From positions 203,890 through 267,889 of the forward strand of contig CAWCXI010000005.1 in assembly GCA_963799415.1 (NCBI GenBank): a DNA stretch of 64,000 bases. Direction: 5' to 3'. Origin of the DNA: JAMXLO01 sp963799415 (GTDB lineage: Bacteria; Pseudomonadota; Alphaproteobacteria; Acetobacterales; Acetobacteraceae). Shown in pieces: positions 45,289 to 53,177 of this stretch; within the stretch, counting starts at the first letter, position 1; each line of letters opens with the position of its first letter. Under the pieces are notes generated by a model that had not been told where the DNA came from, ran no database searches, and worked only from the letters and a program-made list of their open reading frames with translations. Position numbers and translations under genes: made by a program.

Positions 45289-46785
45289 ATGGACACGATC
45301 GCGCTCGACCCGAGGCTCCGGCATTCGAGCGGCTTTCTCGGCCGAAATCCGCTGATGCTGATCGACGGCAAACAGGTGCCGGCCGTGTCCGGCAAGACCT
45401 TCGCGGTCTATAATCCGGCGACCGGCGGCGTGATCGCCAATGTGCCGGAAGGCGACAGGGCGGATGTTGATCTCGCGGTTGCCGCGGCGCGCCTTGCATT
45501 CGACGAACGGCGCTGGACGAGGATCAGTCCCTCGGAGCGTGGCCGCATCCTGTGGCGCATCGCCGATCTGATCGAGCGCGACCTGGAGCAACTGGCCGAG
45601 CTTGAGTCGATCGACAACGGCAAGCCTTATGCGGTGGCGCGCGTCGCCGATCTGCCACTGGCCGTTGACATGTTCCGCTATATGGGCGGCTGGGCCACCA
45701 AGCTCACTGGTTCGACGCTGCCATTGTCACTGCCTGGTGAATATCTGTCCTACACCGTGCGTGAGCCGGTCGGTGTTGTTGGACAGATCATCCCATGGAA
45801 TTTCCCTCTGTTGATGGCGGCATGGAAGATCGCGCCGGCCCTGGCGGCTGGCTGCACCATCGTGCTGAAGGCGGCTGAGCAGACGCCGCTGACCGCACTG
45901 CGGCTGGCGGAGTTGATTGTCGAGGCAGGCGTCCCCAACGGCGTGGTGAACATCATCACAGGCTTTGGCGAAACCGCGGGGGCGGCGCTGGCGGCGCATC
46001 CTGGTGTGGACAAGCTGGCGTTCACCGGATCGACCGAGGTGGGCAAGCTGATCGTGCAGGCTGCAGCCGGCAATCTGAAGAAGGTGTCGCTGGAACTCGG
46101 AGGAAAGTCGCCGGCGATCATTCTGCCGGATGCTGATCTCGAACTTGCCATCGCTGGAGCGGCGAGCGCGATCTTCTTCAACCATGGCCAATGCTGCTGC
46201 GCTGGGTCGCGCCTCTATGCGCACAAGTCGGTATATGAGCGCGTGGTCGCAGGCGTTGCCGACATCGCCGGCAAGATCAAGGTTGGACCTGGCCTCGATC
46301 CCACGACCGAGATGGGCCCACTGGTGTCAGACGAGCAGTTTGCCCGTGTCACCAGCTATATCGAGGATGGCCGTCAGTCCGGCGCGAAGGTTGCCGTCGG
46401 TGGCAATCGGGTCGGGAACCTTGGCTACTTCGTGCAGCCTACTGTGCTCGAGAACACGACACCGGACATGAAGGTGGTGCGTGAGGAGATCTTCGGTCCG
46501 GTGGTGTGCACCACACCGTTCGGCGACGATGACCTGGATGCGATCGCGAAACAGGCCAATGACACGATCTACGGCCTGGCCGCAAGCGTTTGGACGCGGA
46601 ACGGCGGGACGGCGCACAAGCTGGCCAGTCGGATCCGGTCGGGCACCGTGTGGATCAATTGCCACAACGTGTTCGACGCCTCGCTGCCGTTCGGCGGCTA
46701 TAAGCAGTCCGGCTGGGGCCGCGAGATGGGTGAGGAAGTGTTCCACAACTATACGGAGATCAAGGCCATCACCGCCGCCTTGTAA
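45289..46785 (+). CDS. NAD-dependent aldehyde dehydrogenase 3 (betaine-aldehyde type)
   Basis: The ATG at 45289 follows AGGAGGGA by 5 bases and gives 498 residues. It keeps the complete family core: 'VGQIIPWNFPLLMAAWK', 'FTGSTEVGKLIVQAAAG', 'SLELGGKSPAIILPDADLE', the nucleophile loop 'FFNHGQCCCAGSRLYAH' and 'GGYKQSGWGREMGEEVFH'. It is very similar to aldehyde dehydrogenase 1 throughout, so they are duplicates. Here the frame is intact. The SMP-30-like gene converges on it. Confidence 0.92.
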   Translation: MDTIALDPRLRHSSGFLGRNPLMLIDGKQVPAVSGKTFAVYNPATGGVIANVPEGDRADVDLAVAAARLAFDERRWTRISPSERGRILWRIADLIERDLEQLAELESIDNGKPYAVARVADLPLAVDMFRYMGGWATKLTGSTLPLSLPGEYLSYTVREPVGVVGQIIPWNFPLLMAAWKIAPALAAGCTIVLKAAEQTPLTALRLAELIVEAGVPNGVVNIITGFGETAGAALAAHPGVDKLAFTGSTEVGKLIVQAAAGNLKKVSLELGGKSPAIILPDADLELAIAGAASAIFFNHGQCCCAGSRLYAHKSVYERVVAGVADIAGKIKVGPGLDPTTEMGPLVSDEQFARVTSYIEDGRQSGAKVAVGGNRVGNLGYFVQPTVLENTTPDMKVVREEIFGPVVCTTPFGDDDLDAIAKQANDTIYGLAASVWTRNGGTAHKLASRIRSGTVWINCHNVFDASLPFGGYKQSGWGREMGEEVFHNYTEIKAITAAL

Positions 46786-46793
46786 GCCTGCCC

Positions 46794-46845
46794 GCACTGC
46801 GTGTCCCACGCGCCGGCGTCATCCGATGCGGAAGACACGCAGTGC
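46794..46845. terminator. 12-bp inverted repeat between convergent genes
   Basis: GCACTGCGTGTC (46794-46805) and GACACGCAGTGC (46834-46845) are perfect complements with a 28-base loop. They lie between the stop of the aldehyde dehydrogenase (46785) and the stop of the SMP-30-like gene (46852). In the plus direction a CCTTTC follows. A bidirectional terminator is the likely role; the long loop is unusual. Confidence 0.45.
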
Positions 46846-46851
46846 GTCCTT

Positions 46852-47811
46852 TCAGTGTGGCGGCAGCGCAATCGCGACGGCGCTGAAAGGGTCAGGGTCC
46901 TGGTCTTTGAACTTCTGGTCATTCAAGTAGGCGAATTTCGCCTCGGTGACCCATACCGTTGCCCCAATCACCGTGACCGCGGTGGGGGTCAGCTTGAAAC
47001 CGTCCTTGATCGTCTCGATTGTGGCTTTGCTCCCGTCGACGCGGACGATATCGATCTTTCCGCTACGATTTTCGGCCAGGACAATACGTCCGTCGGGCAA
47101 CGCCCGCATGCCGTCGGGACCATCGATTGACTGCGAGAGCTCCAGGACAGTACCGGCACCGGCAGAACCATCGGGCTTCACCGCCACACGGACCAATAGA
47201 TTTTGCCGCACATTGTTGATCAAGACGTCGCCATCAGGAAGCATGGCAATGCCATCGATACCGGCCCATTTTGGATCTGCAGCCCATACGGCCAGAGCCG
47301 TGGCGCCAGGCTTGAGCGCGAGAATCCGGCCACCGCGCGTGTCGGTTACCAGCGTTATTCCATCACGCATGACCTCGACATCGTTACAAAAACCCCCTCC
47401 GGGGAATGGGTATGTGCCCTTCAACGCGGCAGTCTTCAGATCGAACGCTCTCAGGATAGTGGTGTTTTTGACCGGGTCGGGATCGGCGGAACAGACCCAC
47501 AGCGTATCGGATGGCTCATGGGCGAATACGCCCACCCCACGCGTGAGGTCGGTAGGTCCGGCGGGTATCCAGGGCGTTGCCTTCGCCGCTCCCGGCATCG
47601 CGCGATAGACCGTACCGCGCACGAAACTGCCTATGTAGATCGTTCCGTCTGCGGTCGAGGTGAGACTCTCCGGAAATGCGCGGGTGTCGTCGATCATTAT
47701 TTGCGTTTGCTGCGCGAAGGCAGGCAGGGTTCGCACGATGACGGACGTCAGCACGGCAACCCAACCCCAACGGCGCAGGACATACCCTGACACCCCTAAA
47801 CGGTGCTGCAT
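46852..47811 (-). CDS. SMP-30/gluconolactonase/LRE-family secreted beta-propeller
   Basis: The 319-residue protein has a signal peptide (residues 1-33, ending 'VRTLPAFAQ'). Repeated beta-propeller blades follow: 'LTSTADGTIYIGSFVRGTV', 'GFCNDVEVMRDGITLVTDT', 'GIDGIAMLPDGDVLINN', 'GPDGMRALPDGRIVLAEN'. 'FCNDVEV' and 'DGPDGM' are typical metal-site positions in the SMP-30/gluconolactonase fold. It may hydrolyse lactones in the periplasm. The substrate is unknown. Confidence 0.75.
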   Translation of the reverse strand: MQHRLGVSGYVLRRWGWVAVLTSVIVRTLPAFAQQTQIMIDDTRAFPESLTSTADGTIYIGSFVRGTVYRAMPGAAKATPWIPAGPTDLTRGVGVFAHEPSDTLWVCSADPDPVKNTTILRAFDLKTAALKGTYPFPGGGFCNDVEVMRDGITLVTDTRGGRILALKPGATALAVWAADPKWAGIDGIAMLPDGDVLINNVRQNLLVRVAVKPDGSAGAGTVLELSQSIDGPDGMRALPDGRIVLAENRSGKIDIVRVDGSKATIETIKDGFKLTPTAVTVIGATVWVTEAKFAYLNDQKFKDQDPDPFSAVAIALPPH

Positions 47812-48062
47812 GGAAGCTCCTCCTGTTTTATCTGTCGTTTACAGCGGCTAGAGCGCCAGCAGCGTGCGGTATTGACGGCCGGGCTCCGTCAAATAGTGGA
47901 GCGATGGTATAAATTCGACAAGCACCGCCGTTGGCAGTTCGGATGGACAGGCAATCGGCTTTCGGATATACCCATACGGGAATAACGCAACGGGTGATCG
48001 ATGGATGCTGCGGCGCAGCTCACAGACTTGTGCTGCCGTTTGACGTTCTAAGCAGCCTGCTG

Positions 48063-48314
48063 ATGACCCCGCCAAGGATATTGCAGACCGCGCTGGACGC
48101 ACGCTTTCCCGATGGCTCGCTGCGGTTCGTGCACCAACTCGGCACCTGGCGAATCGAGCAGGTAGCGGCAGGCGCTGGTTTGATCTTGAAGCTGTGCACG
48201 CCGGATGGATTTGAGGTCGCCTTCGCATTGAACGACGACGACGCGAACTCACTCGGTCCGGCGTTGACGGCAGCGCCTGGAAAATATCGATCCGACATGA
48301 GGAGACCAAACTGA
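48063..48314 (+). CDS. 83-residue beta-rich protein coupled to an aldehyde dehydrogenase (family member 3)
   Basis: The protein (ATG 48063) contains 'LGTWRIEQVAAGAGLILKL' and 'TPDGFEVAFALNDDDANSL', a match to the C-terminal half of the protein at 37778-38140 ('DTWNMSLAENGRDMIL', 'TPEGMAISFTV'). Its stop overlaps the ATG of aldehyde dehydrogenase 4 (TGATG), so the two are translated together. A longer in-frame start at 47931 would add non-conserved residues. No family name is recognised. Confidence 0.62.
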   Translation: MTPPRILQTALDARFPDGSLRFVHQLGTWRIEQVAAGAGLILKLCTPDGFEVAFALNDDDANSLGPALTAAPGKYRSDMRRPN

Positions 48315-49799
48315 TGAACGTGATGACCGAGGTGCATCCATTTCTCGATGACAAGCCGAAGCGCATGCTGATCGGCGGCAAGTGGCTGGAGGCCGCGTCC
48401 GGCAAGACTTTCGAGACACGCAATCCTGCCACTGATGAAGTGCTCGCGAATGTCGCCGAAGGTGACGCCGAGGACATCGATCGGGCGGTCGCTGCCGCTC
48501 GCGCTGCGTTCAACGGTCCGTGGAGCAAGTTCAAGCCTGCGGACCGGCAGCGCATTCTGCTGCGCCTGGCGGATCTGGTGGAACGCGACCTCGAGGAATT
48601 CGCGGCGTTGGACACGCTCGACATGGGGGCGCCTATCACCCGCACGCGTGGTGGCCGGCAGCGCGCGTTAGGCATGCTGCGTTTCTATGCCGGCATGGCG
48701 ACCGCACTGCATGGCGAGACGATCGAGAACTCGTTGCCCGGCGAATACGTGTCGTTCACGCTGAAAGAACCTGTCGGCGTGGTCGGCGCGATCATCCCGT
48801 GGAACGGTCCGCTGTCGGCGTCGATCTGGAAGATCGGGCCGGCGCTCGCGACCGGCTGCACCGTCGTGCTGAAGCCGGCCGAGGAGGCGCCTCTCTCGCC
48901 GTTGCGGCTGGCCGAGCTTTGCCTGGAGGCCGGCGTGCCGCCGGGCGTGGTGAATGTCGTGCCGGGCTATGGCGAGACAGCCGGTGCTGCACTCGCCGCG
49001 CATCCCGATGTGGACAAGGTGGCATTCACCGGTTCGCATCTCACCGGCCAGTCGATCATCCGCGCCTCGGCGGGCAACCTGAAGCGCGTCTCACTGGAGC
49101 TGGGTGGCAAGTCGCCCGACATCGTGTTCGCCGATGCCGATCTGGACCAGGCGGTGCCGGGGTCCGGCATGGCAGTGTTCGCCAACTCGGGGCAGATCTG
49201 CAGCGCCGGAACACGGCTGTTCGTGGAACGCAAAATCTACGACGAGTTCGTCGGCCGCGTTGCCGAGTTCAGCAAGACACTGCGTGTCGGCGATGGTCGC
49301 GATCCGGAAACGCAGGTCGGGCCGCTGGTGTCGGAGGAGCAGCTCAAGCGCGTCACCGGCTATCTGGCCATCGGCCGGCAGGAGGGTGCACGCCCGCTGT
49401 CGGGCGGCGAACGTCTCACCGACGGCGCGCTGGCCAAGGGTTACTTCGTGCCGCCCACGGTTTTCGCCAATGTGCGCGACGACATGCGGATCGCGCAGGA
49501 GGAGATCTTCGGGCCGGTGATCTCCGCCATTCCGTTCACCGACATCGAGGAGGTGATCGAGCGTGGCAACAAGACCCAGTTCGGTCTTGGCAGCGGCGTG
49601 TGGACGCGCGACGTCGGCAAGGCGCATCGCCTGGCGAAGGGCATCCGCGCCGGCTCGGTGTGGATCAACTGCTATCAGGCGATGGACCCGGCGGTGCCGT
49701 TCGACGGCTACAAGATGAGCGGTTACGGCCGCGAGTTCGGCGTGCAGCACCTGGAACGAGTATCTCAACGTCAAGTCGGTGTGGATCAAGACCGACTGA
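48314..49799 (+). pseudogene. aldehyde dehydrogenase 4, frameshifted at the extreme C-terminus
   Basis: The protein carries 'VGAIIPWNGPLSASIWK', 'FTGSHLTGQSIIRAS', 'SLELGGKSPDIVFADADLD' and the nucleophile loop 'FANSGQICSAGTRLFVE', all intact. At 'VQHLE' near 49757 one extra C destroys the last ~12 residues. Without it the frame reads 'EYLNVKSVWIKTD' and stops at 49799, the normal end. With it the frame runs about 370 bases further. All catalytic residues remain, so the product may still work. The small beta-rich protein overlaps its start. Confidence 0.86.
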
Positions 49800-49850
49800 C
49801 GGCGTGGTGGGCCCCCGGTGCACCGCATCGGGGTTCACCCCCGCGCCCCA

Positions 49851-49894
49851 CCAGAGGCTCTGCCTCTGGACTCCGCCAAGCGCCGGGCGCTTGG
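49851..49894. repeat. GC-rich extragenic hairpins
   Basis: Two perfect hairpins stand in line: CCAGAGGC-TCT-GCCTCTGG (49851-49869) and CCAAGCGCC-G-GGCGCTTGG (49876-49894). They lie in the 277-base gap between aldehyde dehydrogenase 4 and the DUF364 gene. That gap is otherwise made of proline/glycine-type GC-rich sequence like the dispersed extragenic repeats of some Rhodospirillales. A terminator function for the left gene is possible. Confidence 0.6.
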
Positions 49895-50076
49895 AACCCA
49901 TCCCTTTCAAATTTGGATCCCAAAAGCCTGCCCCGGCGAAGGCCGGGGGCTCCGCCTTTGGTGGTGGTCCCGGGGGCAACGCCACCGGGCGGGTTTCGGG
50001 GCGGAGCCCTGAGCGCTGGCGACACGGTGCGGCCTGCGGTGCTACACTCGCTTTGGTCCCAGAGGACGTCGATCGC

Positions 50077-50934
50077 ATGCAAACCGAACCAATTCTCGCA
50101 GAGACTGTCGCGGGTATTCAGCGCATTCTGGGCGCTGACCTGGATCACATCGTCATCGAACGCGCGGTGATCGGATTGTTCTTCACCGGCGTGAAGCTGA
50201 ACACGGGCGTCGCCGGCGCGTGCGCGACTCCATTGCGCTCGATCCCCGAGGCGGTCTGCTGTCCAAGTTCCGCCATGGCGATGCCGTTTCCGGGCAAGCT
50301 GCGCGACCGGCCGGCCAGGGAGCTGCTGAAGGAGATCGGGGCACCCAGCGGCATTCGCCGCGCGGTCGGTGTCGCCACAATGAACGCCTTGGCCGACATG
50401 TGCTGGCAGCGGCGCGCGACGCCGGACATGGAACTTCGCGCCGGTGTCGATGTGTATGATGCCGCGGATATACACCCTGGCGAGCATGTCGTGGTGGTCG
50501 GTGCCTTCGTGCCGTTCCTCAAGGCGTTGAAGCGCAGCGGTCACGACTACACCGTGCTGGAAATGAACCCCGCCACGCTGAAGGCGGACGAGTTGCCGCA
50601 TTTCCGGCCAGCGGACGAGGCTGGCATGGTCGTGCCCAGCGCCGATGTGGTGCTGATCACCGGGACAACGCTGCTGAACGATACGCTGGAAAACCTGCTG
50701 GCACTATGCCGGCCCGAGGCGCGGGTGGTGATGGTCGGCCCGACCGTTGGTTTGCTGCCCGACGCGTTGCTGCGTCGCGGCGTCGATGTGCTGGGCGGAG
50801 TGCGCGTCACCGCACCCGACGCCTTCCTCGATGTGCTTGCGGAAGGTGGGTCCGGCTACCATTTCTTTGGCCGCTCGGCGGAAAAGGTGGTGCTCATGCG
50901 TAAAGCAATGGCGGTCGCGTCATGCGCGGCCTGA
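50077..50934 (+). CDS. DUF364 (putative heavy-metal chelation) protein
   Basis: The 285-residue protein (ATG 50077) has an N-terminal segment like DUF4213 ('IERAVIGLFFTGVKLNTG') and a Rossmann-like C-terminal half. That half carries 'GEHVVVVGAFVPFLKALKR', 'YTVLEMNPATLKADELPHF', 'ADVVLITGTTLLNDTLENLL' and 'RVVMVGPTVGLLPDALLRR', the known features of DUF364. The family is thought to chelate metals. It overlaps the start of msrA by 13 bases. Its placement between aldehyde dehydrogenases and molybdenum enzymes is suggestive. Confidence 0.75.
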   Translation: MQTEPILAETVAGIQRILGADLDHIVIERAVIGLFFTGVKLNTGVAGACATPLRSIPEAVCCPSSAMAMPFPGKLRDRPARELLKEIGAPSGIRRAVGVATMNALADMCWQRRATPDMELRAGVDVYDAADIHPGEHVVVVGAFVPFLKALKRSGHDYTVLEMNPATLKADELPHFRPADEAGMVVPSADVVLITGTTLLNDTLENLLALCRPEARVVMVGPTVGLLPDALLRRGVDVLGGVRVTAPDAFLDVLAEGGSGYHFFGRSAEKVVLMRKAMAVASCAA

Positions 50935-51620
50935 TCCCGATCCTGTCGGGCGCCGCGCTGTTGGCGATTGCGGCAGGCACCCTGGTGTCGCGCTCCGATG
51001 CCGAACCGGCCAAGGTCGTCCCTCCGCCGGCACGCGACGAAGCCGCCGCCGCTGCGACGAGCGAGGTCGCGGTGCTCGCCGGTGGATGCTTCTGGGGCGT
51101 GCAGGGGGTGTTTCAGCATGTTGATGGTGTGACTAGCGCTGTTTCGGGCTACGCCGGCGGCGACAAGGATACCGCGCACTATGAGACGGTCGGTACCGGC
51201 TCAACCGGCCATGCCGAATCCGTCCGCGTCACGTTCGATCCGCGCCAAATCAGCTACGGCCGCATTCTGCAAATCTACTTCTCTGTTGCGCACGACCCGA
51301 CAGAACTCAACTACCAAGGTCCGGACCGGGGAACGCAATACCGTTCAACGATCTTTCCAGGCACCCCGGAGCAGACGGGCATTGCCACCGCCTATGTGGC
51401 CCAGCTCAACCAGGAGCACGCTTTCCGTGCCCCGGTGGTCACAACGATCGAGACCGGCCGCGCATTCTATCCGGCGGAAGCCTATCATCAGGATTACCTG
51501 ACGCAGCATCCGACCAACCCTTACATCGTCTACAATGACCTGCCGAAGATCAAGGGACTGCAACGGTTGTTCCCTGACCTTTATAGCGCCGCCCCCGTGC
51601 TGGTCGCGGCTAAGCAGTGA
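50922..51620 (+). CDS. msrA: secreted peptide-methionine (S)-S-oxide reductase MsrA
   Basis: This 232-residue protein has a signal peptide/anchor (about residues 1-27), then a linker of Pro/Ala and the MsrA domain with 'LAGGCFWGVQGVF' (catalytic Cys56). 'GYAGGDKDTAHYETVGTG' and 'NTQYRSTIF'-like residues ('RGTQYRSTIFPG') follow, with 'AEAYHQDYL'. It reduces methionine-S-sulfoxide in periplasmic proteins. Its start overlaps the DUF364 gene. MsrB is at 34949. Confidence 0.9.
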   Translation: MRGLIPILSGAALLAIAAGTLVSRSDAEPAKVVPPPARDEAAAAATSEVAVLAGGCFWGVQGVFQHVDGVTSAVSGYAGGDKDTAHYETVGTGSTGHAESVRVTFDPRQISYGRILQIYFSVAHDPTELNYQGPDRGTQYRSTIFPGTPEQTGIATAYVAQLNQEHAFRAPVVTTIETGRAFYPAEAYHQDYLTQHPTNPYIVYNDLPKIKGLQRLFPDLYSAAPVLVAAKQ

Positions 51621-53039
51621 GGTGTGAGACGTTCTTCACCACAGTGTAGCACTGTAAACCTTCGGTGCCGCCTTCCCGCCCGAAGCCACTGTCCTTGACG
51701 CCGCCGAACGGTGTTTCGGCGCTCGATGCCACGAAGTGGTTGATCGACAGGTTGCCGACTTCGACGCCCTCCGCCAGCCGATCCACGTTTCGCGCAGAGT
51801 TCGTGAAGGCGTAGGCGGCCAGGCCATACGGCACCGAATTCGCCTTCTCGATCGCCTCATCCACATTGCGCACGCGGCTGAGGAGGGCGAGCGGCCCGAA
51901 GGGCTCCTCGCGCATCGCACGCGCATCATCCGGCACGTCGGCAAGCACGGTCAGCGGGAAAAAGTAGCCACGATTGCCAATACGCGACCCACCGGCAGTG
52001 ACGCGCGCACCCTTGGCCTTCGCATCAGCGACCAACTCCTCCATGGCGGCTAGGCGGCGATCGTTGGCAAGCGGCCCCATCTGGTTGTCCGGATCCAGGC
52101 CGTTGCCGACTCTGGATGGTTGCGGCCTTCTCGGCGAAGGCGTCGGCGAACCTGTCGTAGATTGCATCCTCGACAAAGAAGCGCGTCGGTGAGACGCACA
52201 CTTGGCCGGCGTTGCGTGACTTCGCGATCGCCGATGTCTCCGCGTTGCTGATTGGATCGATATCGTCGCACATGATCACCGGCGCGTGGCCACCGAGCTC
52301 CACGATGGCCGGCTTCATATGTGCGCCGGCCATGGCGGACAGATGCTTGCCGACCGGAACCGAACCGGTAAACGTCACCAGCCGAACAGATGGCTGCGGG
52401 ATCAGGTATTCCGAGATGTCGGACGGCTTACCGAACACAAGGTTCAGCACGCCAGAGCAAACCGGCATCGGCGAATGCCTCGACGAGTTGCACGGCACCG
52501 GCCGGCGTTTCCTCTGATGCCTTCAGGATGATCGAGCATCCCGCGGATAGGGCACCGCCGACCTTGCGCGCCGGCGAGCTCATCGGGAAGTTCCATGGGG
52601 AGAAGGCCGCGACCACACCGACGGGCTGGCGCAATACCGAGTGCCGCATGCCAGGTTCGCTGGGGATGATACGGCCGCAAATACGACGGCCCTCCTGCGC
52701 ATCCCATTCGATGATCTCGCAGCCGCGCAAAATCTCCAGGCGTGACTGGCCGATCGGCTTACCCTGTTCCAGCGTCATCGCAATCGCCATCGCTTCGACG
52801 CGCTCGCGCATGAGCTGCACGGCCTTGAGGATGATCTCTGCCCGCTTGGCAGGCGCAGTGCGTGACCACGTTTTGAAGCCCTGTTCCGCGGCGGCCTGTG
52901 CATCATCCAGATCGGCGCGGCTGGCGTGTGGGACGATGGCCAGGGTGCTCTCATCGGCTGGGTTGATCACCGGTTGGCCGTCGGCCTGCCGCCACTCTCC
53001 GGCGATGTACAGCTTGAGATCGGGATAGTTGGCTACCAT
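51610..53039 (-). pseudogene. aldehyde dehydrogenase 5 (succinate-semialdehyde type), two frameshifts
   Basis: From ATG 53039 the frame reads 'DLKLYIAGEWRQADGQPVIN' to 'VVAAFSPWNFPMSSPARKVG' and breaks after 'VEAFADAGL' (about 52457). It resumes with 'GVLNLVFGKPSDISEYLIPQ', 'VELGGHAPVIMCDDID' and 'RNAGQVCVSPTRFFVE', breaks again at about 52115 (one extra base), then gives 'RVGNGLDPDNQMGPLAND' and ends 'FGREGGTEGLQCYTVVKNV'. Each domain is well kept. The first slip looks like a 2-base loss and the second a 1-base gain. It is a paralogue of 43731-45164. Confidence 0.85.
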
Positions 53040-53177
53040 CAGATGCCCTCGTTTGTCATATCCCTTTGGGTATAGCGCACAGTAGTCGAAGTCAGCGTGC
53101 CTCCTTGATCGGCGGCACGCCACTTCACTTTCGGCCGTCACTTGCCGGCAAGGCGCAGATCGAAGGACGGCGCGGGT

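Noticed and set aside
48520..50934. An 804-codon open frame covering the aldehyde dehydrogenase in another frame
   Set aside because: Its first ~500 residues are Arg/Gly-rich shadow sequence; only the last 285 residues (from 50077) are a real protein.
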